From positions 62,001 to 126,000 of the forward strand of contig JAGVZE010000007.1 in assembly GCA_018302815.1 (NCBI GenBank): a stretch of DNA of 64,000 nt, given 5' to 3'. Each line of letters begins with the position of its first letter. Positions within the stretch are counted from its first letter, which is position 1. This document shows positions 8,177-18,107 of the stretch, one piece after another. A program made the translations under genes and the position numbers. The notes under the pieces were generated by a model. The model searched no databases and was not told the DNA's origin. It was given only the letters and a program-made list of their open reading frames with translations. This stretch comes from Candidatus Woesearchaeota archaeon (lineage in GTDB: Archaea > Nanobdellota > Nanobdellia > Woesearchaeales > ARS49).

Positions 8177-9943
8177 TTAAACTCCCCACATCGGATTCTT
8201 CTGGCGCATAATCTCGGCAATCTCTTTTAGAACCAATTTCACATCGTCGGATAAATGCTCCTTATGATCTTTATACTGGCGGAAATCCTCTTCCGAAACC
8301 ATACTGTAAATAATATCGCCCTCGTTCAACTGCCTTCCAACAGTGACTCCGGGCAAACTAATCGCCACACGCTTGCCCTTTTGCGCCTCATCAACATTCT
8401 CCTGCTCGAGCTGAATGCCCTTGACAACTGTAAGCTCCCTGCCCTCCTTATTCATGAGCGGAGTGTTAGAACGCAAAGTTCCGTTCGCAATCTCAACACC
8501 AACAATAGCAGGATTATTCTGGCGGAAAACATAGCCCTTGAGCAATTCAAGCTTGCAGGGCTTCACCAGCCTATCGAGCTTGGAAAGCTCCAACGCTTTC
8601 TGCTGCTTTTGCTTCCACGCATCATAATCATCAATAAGACGATAAATAACATCGTGCACGAAAACCCCTGCTGACGACTGCAGTTCAGGCTTTTCCAAAT
8701 TGAACGCCAAAACAACACCGTGCAACGGGTCTGAAACCGCAATCGCTTCAGCGTCTGACAAATCCTTCTTTGAAATAGGACCAATGCCTGTCTTTCGAAC
8801 AGTAATTCCGCGCTGCCTTAGAAGAGTCACGAGCGCCTCCAAACTTCCAAGAGAATCAGCCTTTGCGATAATACCATCGCCATCGCTCTCCATAACGACC
8901 TCGCCGACTTCAGACATGACATCTGCCATAACTCTCGCATCATCACCCGTCGATACTATCAGCGGCATTCCTGCGACAGCATTCTCAACATCAAGCGCGA
9001 CAACTCTAACACCAGTCGCGGCGGTCACGCTCTTCACAGGGTCGAACTTCGCCTTCTTTTCACGCATCTCCTGATGCTCAGACGGCTCGAACAAAGCCTT
9101 AACCCTCGTCGAAATAGGCTTGCCAAGCGTGCCAATAATTATTTGGTCATTCACGCTCAACCTGCCATCATAAATTATAACATCAAGAACCTTGCCAAGA
9201 CCTTTCTGCTCTTTCACTTCAAGAATAGTCCCCTTACCCGGGCTATCCTTTGAAGTTTCAAGCTTTTTCTCGAGGAATCTTTGCGCAAGACCTGTCAACA
9301 TCATCAGCAATTCCGGAATCCCTTCTCCGGACTTCGCGCTAACAGGAACAAGCGCAATCTGCTTAGTATAGTCGGAAACCCTATCGAACCTGTCCGCGTT
9401 AAGACCCATCTCGAACAACTGGCCGACCAATTCATAGAGCTTGGTTTCGGCTTTCTGTATGGTCTGAGGCGATTGAGACGCTAGGCTCTGCACCATCGGC
9501 ATCTTCTGAGAACGCCACCCATCAACCAAGTCAATCTTGTTCGCAGCGACGATAAAAGGCGTCTTGTACTGCTTTAGAATCTCGATGCTCTCCTTTGTCT
9601 GAGGCATCAAACCCTCATTGATATCCACGACAAGAATCGCGATATCAGCAAGGTTTCCGCCCCTCTTTCGCAAATTGACAAAAGCCGCGTGGCCCGGAGT
9701 ATCTATGAATAAAAGCCCAGGCAAGGTAATCTTGAACTGAAGTTTCTCCAAAAGATTGCCGCATACAGTCTGAATAGTCGATAACGGGATGATGCTCGCG
9801 CCTATCGCCTGAGTGATGCCTCCTGCCTCTCTTGCAGCTATGGCGCTGCCTCTTATAGTATCAAGAAGGGTCGTCTTCCCATGGTCGACGTGGCCCATAA
9901 TCGTGACAATCGGCTGGCGGATCATATCCTGCATGGAACGCAT
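8177..9943 (-). CDS. infB: translation initiation factor IF-2 (aIF5B)
   Basis: IVTIMGHVDHGKTTLLDTIRG, LLFIDTPGHAAF, NKIDL, archaeal IF2 domains. Confidence 0.95.
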   Translation of the reverse strand: MRSMQDMIRQPIVTIMGHVDHGKTTLLDTIRGSAIAAREAGGITQAIGASIIPLSTIQTVCGNLLEKLQFKITLPGLLFIDTPGHAAFVNLRKRGGNLADIAILVVDINEGLMPQTKESIEILKQYKTPFIVAANKIDLVDGWRSQKMPMVQSLASQSPQTIQKAETKLYELVGQLFEMGLNADRFDRVSDYTKQIALVPVSAKSGEGIPELLMMLTGLAQRFLEKKLETSKDSPGKGTILEVKEQKGLGKVLDVIIYDGRLSVNDQIIIGTLGKPISTRVKALFEPSEHQEMREKKAKFDPVKSVTAATGVRVVALDVENAVAGMPLIVSTGDDARVMADVMSEVGEVVMESDGDGIIAKADSLGSLEALVTLLRQRGITVRKTGIGPISKKDLSDAEAIAVSDPLHGVVLAFNLEKPELQSSAGVFVHDVIYRLIDDYDAWKQKQQKALELSKLDRLVKPCKLELLKGYVFRQNNPAIVGVEIANGTLRSNTPLMNKEGRELTVVKGIQLEQENVDEAQKGKRVAISLPGVTVGRQLNEGDIIYSMVSEEDFRQYKDHKEHLSDDVKLVLKEIAEIMRQKNPMWGV

Positions 9944-10104
9944 ACTGCATAAAAAGGTTTTTATGCCGAAAACTGCCACTTTCACGTTATTGCTCTTTTT
10001 TGTTACTCTCCAATGCTCAAAAGACGAAAGATTTAAATAGGGGTTATAATCTCAGAGTAGTAACAAAATCAATATCTCGATTAAATCGTCGGGGGGTTTA
10101 AAGA

Positions 10105-11064
10105 ATGAACAAATATATCGCAGCGTTGTTTTTCGTTATGCTCGCAGTCTTTGCGGGCACAGCAGCGGCACAAAACGTGCCAAGTTTCATAGTCGACTCA
10201 GAAGTTGACGGAACCGAGCTCATCGATTTCGCAGGAGCAGGCTCAATCAACAAGCTTAACATCGACCGAAACCAAGAATTCGAACTTCGATTGGAAGTCA
10301 CTTCCTTGGTCAACGCAGACAACCTTTTGGTTCGCGCAAGCATCGATGGCTACGAATTCAGCTCTGATGAAGACATCAGCGCAAAATACGGCCCATTCAA
10401 ACTCGGCGCAAACAACACCAAGATAATCAAGCTCACCATGCACCTCCCAGACGATGTTGAACTTGACCAATACCTCCTTAGAATCGACCTTAGCGACAGA
10501 AACAACGCAAAGGACACCTATGAATACCTCCTCGCAGTCGACGCACCGCGCCACGCGATGAAAATCATGGATGTAACATTCAACCCGGGAAGCACCGTCA
10601 CAGCAGGCCAAAGCCTGCTTGGCAGAGTACGCCTTGAAAACAAGGGACAAAAAGACGAACAAGACGTCAAAGTCGTCGTCAGCATCCCAGAACTCGGCCT
10701 CTCAGCAACCCAATACATCGAAGAAGTCGAAAACGGAGACGAACAGGAAGAAACTGAAGAGTTCTTCATGCGCCTCCCACGATGCGCGGAACCAGGCGTC
10801 TACGACGTCAAAGTCGCGGCAACGTACAACGACGGACACGACACAGTCGGCACAACCAGCAAGATAACCGTTCTTGAAAACGAAGACTGCAACGAAGCTC
10901 CAGTAGTTATCGTGCAGCCAGTCCAGAACGCGACCCCAGTCGAACCAGCAGTTCCAGCAGGCAACAGCCTTAGAACCGCACTCGAAGTGGTCCTCTTGGT
11001 TCTTGTGGCCCTCCTAGTCGTTGTCGGCCTCATAATCGGCTTCTCCCGCATGCGCGAAGAGTAA
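10105..11064 (+). CDS. secreted, membrane-anchored surface protein (CARDB/S-layer-like)
   Basis: Signal peptide, beta-rich extracellular region, C-terminal TM VLLVLVALLVVVGLIIGF. Confidence 0.7.
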   Translation: MNKYIAALFFVMLAVFAGTAAAQNVPSFIVDSEVDGTELIDFAGAGSINKLNIDRNQEFELRLEVTSLVNADNLLVRASIDGYEFSSDEDISAKYGPFKLGANNTKIIKLTMHLPDDVELDQYLLRIDLSDRNNAKDTYEYLLAVDAPRHAMKIMDVTFNPGSTVTAGQSLLGRVRLENKGQKDEQDVKVVVSIPELGLSATQYIEEVENGDEQEETEEFFMRLPRCAEPGVYDVKVAATYNDGHDTVGTTSKITVLENEDCNEAPVVIVQPVQNATPVEPAVPAGNSLRTALEVVLLVLVALLVVVGLIIGFSRMREE

Positions 11065-11110
11065 GCACATTTTATTTTTTTAAATCTTATTTTTTCTTTG
11101 GTGATTTGAT

Positions 11111-11524
11111 ATGGCAAAGAGAACCAACCTGCTAAATTATGCGCTCACTGAACAGCAGCGTGAAGCGCTTCGTGTTTATCTAACAAACGCTGAAATCAGC
11201 CAAACGACTATTTCAAATAAAGTCGGTCGCAGTCAAAGGGGAATAAGCCGTATACTGCTTGGACAAGGAGGACTCAACCAAGAATTGGCGACAAAAATCT
11301 ATAAATTATTAAGAACGCCTCAAGAGCTTGAATTCCTTTGCAACCTCCAAGAACACGCTGTGAACTTCAAACAACGAGATACAGGCATACAGGACTCCTA
11401 CACCCATCTGCGCGACGCCTACCTCTCAACCATCAAAACAGCCTTCGATAACCAACCCAACGAGCGAAAGCTTGAAATATTGGCTGACTTGGAAAACCTA
11501 GTAAAAAAGTATGAGGCGAAGTGA
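11111..11524 (+). CDS. HTH-domain protein
   Basis: NAEISQTTISNKVGRSQRGISRILLGQGG. Confidence 0.65.
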   Translation: MAKRTNLLNYALTEQQREALRVYLTNAEISQTTISNKVGRSQRGISRILLGQGGLNQELATKIYKLLRTPQELEFLCNLQEHAVNFKQRDTGIQDSYTHLRDAYLSTIKTAFDNQPNERKLEILADLENLVKKYEAK

Positions 11525-12344
11525 TTCAATGCTCGATGAACAAGTGCGATTCCAACTTGAAAGGGAAAAACCTCGGACCAATTTTTATAAGTCATTAGAC
11601 ACCATCCTCTCCTTCGGAGGAGCCATAGGCGGGTGCATAGCAGGATACACCTTAGCTAAATACGAATTCGACCTTGAATTCTGGGGCAAACTCTTCGTAG
11701 GCATACCTGCAGGAATAATCGGACTTGGCATCGGCGGCATAGCAGGCATGTACCTTGGGCACAGCATAGAACTGCCATTCCTGCGACGCTTCCACGAAGA
11801 GCAAAACCGCCTCGATAGCCAGCATAAAAGCCAAGGCGCAGACACAGCACGCTTCACCTACCGCGGAAACCACGTCGACTGCGTCATCAGGCCAGAACAC
11901 CAGCAAACCGGCAACATATTCCTTATGAATATCAATGATGATGTAGTCATGCAACCAACCTTCTCTTATCAGCCCGAACGCAAACGAGCGCTCGCATTCA
12001 AATTCGACATCAAAAAAATACCTGCGCTATCACGCAAAATCGGCGAAACCAAAGAAGGCAAAACTGCCACCGGAGAAACCGTAAAGCTTTTCCTCGCAAC
12101 CAGCATAGCTGATCTTGCGAAAGCATGCCAACAGGATAAAACCTATTGCGAAACGCTCGCGGAACACGTCAAAAAGGAGAAAGACTTCGCGGTCAATTTC
12201 GAATTCGACCTTGCCCATGACGGGCTATCAACCACGCTCTTCTATGAAGGCGAGAACTACCGAACGCTCCTCACCAAATTCACCAGAATAGCATCAGAAC
12301 TAATGAATAAATCATACCATTTCCGCTCGCAATTCGACCAATGA
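11511..12344 (+). CDS. membrane protein with Gly-rich hydrophobic hairpin
   Basis: FGGAIGGCIAGYTLAKY...GIPAGIIGLGIGGIAGMYLGHSI; overlaps upstream gene. Confidence 0.65.
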   Translation: MRRSDSMLDEQVRFQLEREKPRTNFYKSLDTILSFGGAIGGCIAGYTLAKYEFDLEFWGKLFVGIPAGIIGLGIGGIAGMYLGHSIELPFLRRFHEEQNRLDSQHKSQGADTARFTYRGNHVDCVIRPEHQQTGNIFLMNINDDVVMQPTFSYQPERKRALAFKFDIKKIPALSRKIGETKEGKTATGETVKLFLATSIADLAKACQQDKTYCETLAEHVKKEKDFAVNFEFDLAHDGLSTTLFYEGENYRTLLTKFTRIASELMNKSYHFRSQFDQ

Positions 12345-12862
12345 CAACACTACTTCACATCGTCCACCCGTACACCTACAAGCTTGAAAGAATGGGAGGG
12401 CCGCTAATACTTGACGAACGCGCAGAACAGTTCAAAGAGCGAGACAAACGCGTGCACGATTTCATCAAAGCGTCCAAGTACACAGGAATTCAAACCCTAA
12501 TCTACTGGGAAACCCCGATCGACCGCCCTTCATTCTCTCTAGCGGTCATTCTCGAAGATCCCTGTCTTTCAATAATGATGCCTCCAAACCACGCGGTCAG
12601 CACACCTTATTGCGGTCAGCCAAAAGAACAGCCAGGATATACCACTCCAAAAGAATACGCGAAAATCGTTCTTCCATTCAAGCGCCATTATTTCATCGGC
12701 GGAGCTTTAGAAGCGTGCGTCGCGGACGCCGTCTGCCACGTACGAAGCCTTACTGACAAACCAATAATTATCGTAGAAAACCTCTGCGTCACATTCGATT
12801 CTAAACACGCAGAACACCTTAAGAAAACACTATTTCCAGCTAAAGAGATAAAATTCGGGTAA
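12341..12862 (+). CDS. hypothetical protein, paralogue 1 of tandem pair
   Basis: MTTLLHIVHPYTYKLERMGGPLI shared with next gene; ATGA overlap with upstream gene. Confidence 0.75.
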   Translation: MTTLLHIVHPYTYKLERMGGPLILDERAEQFKERDKRVHDFIKASKYTGIQTLIYWETPIDRPSFSLAVILEDPCLSIMMPPNHAVSTPYCGQPKEQPGYTTPKEYAKIVLPFKRHYFIGGALEACVADAVCHVRSLTDKPIIIVENLCVTFDSKHAEHLKKTLFPAKEIKFG

Positions 12863-12868
12863 AATACC

Positions 12869-13402
12869 ATGACGACACTGCTGCACATAATACACCCGTA
12901 CACGTATAAACTTGAAAGAATGGGCGGGCCGTTAATAATCGGCGAACTTGAACAATTCAAAGAACGCGACCAACGCGTGCACGAATTTGTAAAACGGGCG
13001 AAGGGAACAGGCATAGACACGCTTGTCTATTGGGAAGTGCCATCTGAACGAATATTTTTTTCTTTAGGCGCAATCATATTGGATGAGCGTTTAAAAATAA
13101 TGCTGCCATCCACTCACGCAATAAGCACGCCCTATTGCGGCAGGCCAAAAAACTTGCCAGGATACACAAGCCCCAAAGCATATGACGAAATCGTAACTCC
13201 ATATGATCGCCACTTGTTCATAGGCGGACTTTTAGACGCGTGCATACCTGACGCGGCCTGTTACACACGAGGACTTAGCAGCGCACCAATAACAATAATT
13301 GAAGACCTCTGCGTCTCTTTTGAACACGAATACGCCGAACATCTGAAACAAACCTTATTTCCAGCCAAAGAAATCGAGCTCGCCCAGTCGCTATCTTTTT
13401 AA
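12869..13402 (+). CDS. hypothetical protein, paralogue 2 of tandem pair
   Basis: MTTLLHIIHPYTYKLERMGGPLI; end-to-end homology to previous ORF. Confidence 0.75.
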   Translation: MTTLLHIIHPYTYKLERMGGPLIIGELEQFKERDQRVHEFVKRAKGTGIDTLVYWEVPSERIFFSLGAIILDERLKIMLPSTHAISTPYCGRPKNLPGYTSPKAYDEIVTPYDRHLFIGGLLDACIPDAACYTRGLSSAPITIIEDLCVSFEHEYAEHLKQTLFPAKEIELAQSLSF

Positions 13403-13417
13403 ACCAACCCCTGCTCT

Positions 13418-15949
13418 TTGACCACTATGGACGCGAAAGCAATCAAGAAAGAAGTCCTTGCCAACGCAAGCTCGCACCCAGAGAAGTTCTTCCCAGTCAA
13501 AACTCTCAAAAAACACGGATTCCACAGAGGAAAATGCAGCAATCCAGCCTGCGGAAGATACTTTTGGAGCCAGCACACAACACAAACAGTATGCGGAGAC
13601 CCTGCCTGCTCAGGAGGATTCAGATTCATCGGCAATTCGCCAGCTAAAAAGAAGCTCGATTACATCGAAGTTTGGAAAGCATTCTCAGAAATACACAAAA
13701 AACTAGGATACACTCCGATTAAACGATATCCGGTCGTCGCGCGCTGGAACCCAACAGTAGACTTCACAATAGCAGACATAGCAGCCTTCCAGCCATATGT
13801 CGTATCAGGCGAAATAGCGCCGCCAGCAAACCCTCTTGTAATCCCGCAATTCTGCTTAAGATTCGGAGACATCGACAACGTCGGAATCACAGGACACTAC
13901 GTCGGATTCGTAATGATGGGAGAAAAAACATTCGTTCCACCAAGCGAATACGACGTTGAAAAATACCTAAGCGACCATCTAACCTGGCTAACAGAAGGAA
14001 TGGGACTGCCACTAAACGAACTCACCGTACACGAAGACGTCTGGGAAGGAGGAGGAAACCTCGGACCCTGCATGGAATTCTTCAGCAGAGGACTTGAAGT
14101 CTCAAACCAAGTCTACATGCAATACGAAATCGGCCCAACAGGCCTACACGAACTCAAACTAAAAGTCCTCGACATGGGCCAAGGAATGGAAAGAGTCTCC
14201 TGGTTCACACAAGGCGCTGCTAGCATGTACGAAACCACATTCCCACCAATAATGAAAAAATTACGCGAGATAACCGGCGTACAATACGACGAAGCGTTCA
14301 TGAAAAAATTCACCCCTCTCGCGCCAAGACTAAACATCGGAGAAGTAGAAGACATCGACGGAGCGTGGAAATCGATTGCAGGCGAACTCAAAATGGATAT
14401 CAACGCCATAAAAGAAAAAATCCTGCCCCTCGTAGCGCTATACTCCGTCGCAGAACACACCCGCGCGTTACTGGTCGCAATCAACGACGGTGGACTTCCA
14501 AGCAACGTAGGCGGAATGTACAACCTACGAGTCATCCTTAGACGGGCGCTAGGATTCATCGACAAATACAAATGGAATCTATCCCTTCCTGAAATCGCGC
14601 GCTGGCACGCAGACTATCTGAAACCACTCTTCCCCGAACTGCAGGAGAATTTGGCGAATGTCACCGAGATATTGGACGTCGAAAAGAAAAAATACATCGC
14701 GTCCAAACAGAAAACGGCAAGCATGCTTCCAAAACTACTCGACAAAACTCTCACAACTGATGAATTGATAACGCTCTACGACAGCCAAGGAATCTCACCA
14801 GAGCTACTTCGCGACGAAGCCGCCAAAATAGGCAAAACAATCAACGTCCCAGGAAACTTCTACTCACTCGTATCCGAAAGACATTCACAAAAAGAACAAG
14901 AACACGCAACAGAACGAGAAGCAAAACTTCCAATCCCGGCGAGCCTGCCTCACACTAAAGCGTTATACTTCGATGACTATACGAAGGTCGCATTCCAAGG
15001 AACAGCCATTGAAATCATCGGCAACAACGTCATATTAGACCAAAGCGCATTCTACCCAGTATCAGGCGGACAGCTCGCAGACCACGGAACACTCAATGGA
15101 GAGAAAGTGACTGACGTATTCAAACAAGGACCATACATCATCCACGTTCTTGCTGAAACACCAAAATTTCACGCAAAAGATTTGGTACGCGGAGAAATAG
15201 ACTTCAACCGACGAATGCAACTAGCACAACACCACACCTCAACACACATAGTCAACGCCGCCGCAAAACACGTCCTAGGCGCGCACGTCAACCAAGCAGG
15301 CGCCAAAAAAGACGTCGACAAAGCGCACATAGACCTCACCCATTATGAAAGCCTAACTGACGAACAAATGCAAAAAATCGAAGACGAAGCCAACAGGATA
15401 GTGGGCAAATCAATACAGACAACGCTTTCGTTCCTTCCACGCGAAGAAGCAGAAAAACAATTCGGAATGGCAATCTACCAAGGAGGAGCAGTACCCGGCA
15501 AACTTTTACGCATAGTAAACATCCCGGGCATAGACGTTGAAGCCTGCGGAGGAACCCACCTCAAAAATACCTCAGAAGCCGGAAAAATAAAACTCATCAA
15601 GTCAAACAAAGTAAAAGACGGAATAGTACGAATCACATTCGCATCAGGAAGAGCAGCCGAAACTATCATCAAAGCGGAAAAAGAATTGCTCGATAAAGCA
15701 GCCGCGATACTGCAATGCGCCGCCCACGAAGTACCCGGACGAGCACAAGAGCTGTTCGAACTATGGAAAAAAGCGCGAAAAGCAGCACAAAAAGGACAAC
15801 CCATACCAGCGCTAAAACTCGAAACACACCAAAAAGCCAGCGCAGACATACTCGCACAAACAGCAGAAGTCCTACAGACACAACAAGAATCAATAATCAA
15901 AACATTAGAACGCTTCACAAACGATATTCTACAGTTACAAAAGGGTTAA
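13418..15949 (+). CDS. alaS: alanyl-tRNA synthetase (archaeal type)
   Basis: Catalytic and editing-domain motifs (QHHTSTHIVNAAAKHVLG, CGGTH). Confidence 0.96.
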   Translation: MTTMDAKAIKKEVLANASSHPEKFFPVKTLKKHGFHRGKCSNPACGRYFWSQHTTQTVCGDPACSGGFRFIGNSPAKKKLDYIEVWKAFSEIHKKLGYTPIKRYPVVARWNPTVDFTIADIAAFQPYVVSGEIAPPANPLVIPQFCLRFGDIDNVGITGHYVGFVMMGEKTFVPPSEYDVEKYLSDHLTWLTEGMGLPLNELTVHEDVWEGGGNLGPCMEFFSRGLEVSNQVYMQYEIGPTGLHELKLKVLDMGQGMERVSWFTQGAASMYETTFPPIMKKLREITGVQYDEAFMKKFTPLAPRLNIGEVEDIDGAWKSIAGELKMDINAIKEKILPLVALYSVAEHTRALLVAINDGGLPSNVGGMYNLRVILRRALGFIDKYKWNLSLPEIARWHADYLKPLFPELQENLANVTEILDVEKKKYIASKQKTASMLPKLLDKTLTTDELITLYDSQGISPELLRDEAAKIGKTINVPGNFYSLVSERHSQKEQEHATEREAKLPIPASLPHTKALYFDDYTKVAFQGTAIEIIGNNVILDQSAFYPVSGGQLADHGTLNGEKVTDVFKQGPYIIHVLAETPKFHAKDLVRGEIDFNRRMQLAQHHTSTHIVNAAAKHVLGAHVNQAGAKKDVDKAHIDLTHYESLTDEQMQKIEDEANRIVGKSIQTTLSFLPREEAEKQFGMAIYQGGAVPGKLLRIVNIPGIDVEACGGTHLKNTSEAGKIKLIKSNKVKDGIVRITFASGRAAETIIKAEKELLDKAAAILQCAAHEVPGRAQELFELWKKARKAAQKGQPIPALKLETHQKASADILAQTAEVLQTQQESIIKTLERFTNDILQLQKG

Positions 15950-15995
15950 ATAGCCCCCAACTCCACGCTCGACAATAAGACTCGGAGGGGTATAA

Positions 15996-16406
15996 ATGAA
16001 CTATCTATCAATATTTGTCGCAAGCATATTAGGAATGGCAGTCGGAATGGTCTGGTATTCACCAGCAATTTTCGGCAAAGCCTGGCTCAAAGCCCTTGGC
16101 TGGAGCGAAAAAGACCTAAAACAGAAAAAGAAAGGCGCAAAAAGCATGAACGTCCTAATGGGAACATCGTTCGTGTGCACCTTGCTCACAGCGTATGTAT
16201 TGTCAACAATACTAAACTACTGGCAAACGCCAAGCGTAATGCTAGGACTGCAAGTCGGATTTTGGCTTTGGCTCTCATTCACCGCAGCATTCGAACTTCC
16301 AACACATTTGTTCGAACAACGATCACTAAAGGTATTCGCAATAAACGCAAGCCACCAGCTCGTCGTTACGCTCGTGATGGCGGCAGTGCTAGCAATTTGG
16401 ATGTAA
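15996..16406 (+). CDS. DUF1761-like membrane protein
   Basis: Four hydrophobic helices, GMVWYSPAIFGKAWLKALGWS. Confidence 0.7.
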   Translation: MNYLSIFVASILGMAVGMVWYSPAIFGKAWLKALGWSEKDLKQKKKGAKSMNVLMGTSFVCTLLTAYVLSTILNYWQTPSVMLGLQVGFWLWLSFTAAFELPTHLFEQRSLKVFAINASHQLVVTLVMAAVLAIWM

Positions 16407-16770
16407 ATTATTCTTTTATTTTTACTTCTTTTTAGCCGAAGTCTTTGTTTGCTTGTTTTAGTTAACAGTTCTATCTGGGGACAATTTGTCCCTGTGTAGC
16501 TTCCAAGCGATTCATCTATCTTTCGGAGTTTCTTTAGATATTCAGCAGGGTTTTGGCTTTTCTGCGTTGTTAAAAATCACCAGCCGGTAATTGATGGCTT
16601 GAAGTATTGGTGAGATTGCTCTATTGGTTTTTGACGCATTGGCAGTCCACGAGGACTGGTTTGACATCTACTGCAGCGGCAACTTCGGTTACTATTAACC
16701 CGCTGTTGAGTGACGTTCGCACGCAAAAAGTTAAACGATGGACACAAACTAAGTACGAACGTTTTTCATT

Positions 16771-17433
16771 TCACTTAAACAACTTCTCAAGAATATCGAG
16801 CGTGTACAGAACAATCGCTTCAGACTGCATTCTTGACGGAGCGAAAGCCACCTGTTTTGTATGAACGCTAAACACGCGAACCTGATTTATAAGATGAATC
16901 TGATTGCCAAGCCCCGGGTCAATAATAACGCCTTTCTCAGCAAGCTTTGCTATAAGATTGCCAAGACCAATTCCAGGAGCTTTCTCCAACAAATCCTGAC
17001 CAGTAGACTCGAAATATTTACGATGCAAAGCAGTTTCCATCACGCGGCCGCACAAGATAATCGCGCTCCTATAACACCCTGCCTTCATACACGCCTTAAG
17101 CTCACTTAGGTCAGCATTGATGACCTCTTGAACATCCAACGGAAGACGAAAAGAAGGCATACTCTCATACTCAACCGTCTCATCCACTATCTTTCCCGCA
17201 AGCTGTTCAAGCAAAAACATCATATCCTTAGGTTCAGACCTTGCGATACGCTCAGAAAGAGCAGCCAAATCAGACCCTCTTGTGGCCTCGATTAGCCGTT
17301 TCAAAGCGCCAGCAAGCATCATCTTCGCCCCCTGCGCCTTTTGCCCCTTAAAATCAGTCAAAAGAGCAGAATCATCACTAGATATATTACGCAAAGAATC
17401 ACGAATATCATTCACGATACTTCTTAGAGACAT
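16771..17433 (-). CDS. DUF4145/HEPN-like C-terminal protein
   Basis: ACMKAGCYRSAIILCGRVMETAL...NQVRVFSVH pattern. Confidence 0.5.
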   Translation of the reverse strand: MSLRSIVNDIRDSLRNISSDDSALLTDFKGQKAQGAKMMLAGALKRLIEATRGSDLAALSERIARSEPKDMMFLLEQLAGKIVDETVEYESMPSFRLPLDVQEVINADLSELKACMKAGCYRSAIILCGRVMETALHRKYFESTGQDLLEKAPGIGLGNLIAKLAEKGVIIDPGLGNQIHLINQVRVFSVHTKQVAFAPSRMQSEAIVLYTLDILEKLFK

Positions 17434-17486
17434 ACACTCTTTTTCCCACCAAACGTTTAAATACTTATTGATGGCGAAAAATCACT

Positions 17487-18077
17487 ATGAGAAAGATACT
17501 ATTCGTACTCTTGGCGGTCCTCATAGCATGCAGCCCGCCCCAACCAGTAACAACGCCAGCGCCAGAACAACACGAAGCTGTAGTGGAAACGCAAGAAGTC
17601 GTCACACAGCCACCGCAACCAGCGCCGGAAATCGCACCCGCGCCTTCCCAAGAAACAGAACTTGAAATCAACCCATACACAGAACTTGGATGCGAACAAC
17701 TACTCACATCAGAACAGTTCGCAGCAGAATGCGGAAAAACAGCCGACGACTACATAGTAACGTACAAAGTCGGCACGCGAAACTGCTTTGTAAACATCAA
17801 AGACAAACAAAACGACAGACTCACCGCGGGCGTCACTTTGACAGGCTTTGCAAATGAAGAAGTTGCGACAAAAGAATTCGACAGACGACTCGTCGTCCTC
17901 AAAGTCGGAGCCGATAAAAGCGTAGGCGAAAGAGCATACACCATGACCAAAGTTGATCGTGAAACAGTCAACTTCCTACGAGAAGAATTCCTCGTCGAAG
18001 TCGGCGCGGACACAAGACTTTGCGACAAAGAAAGCATAACCAACCTCGCAAGAGCCGTCGATTCACACTTCGATTAA
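17487..18077 (+). CDS. lipoprotein
   Basis: MRKILFVLLAVLIACSPP lipobox, Pro-rich linker. Confidence 0.7.
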   Translation: MRKILFVLLAVLIACSPPQPVTTPAPEQHEAVVETQEVVTQPPQPAPEIAPAPSQETELEINPYTELGCEQLLTSEQFAAECGKTADDYIVTYKVGTRNCFVNIKDKQNDRLTAGVTLTGFANEEVATKEFDRRLVVLKVGADKSVGERAYTMTKVDRETVNFLREEFLVEVGADTRLCDKESITNLARAVDSHFD

Positions 18078-18107
18078 GAAGTTTTATTTTTTAATTCTCT
18101 TCTTTTT

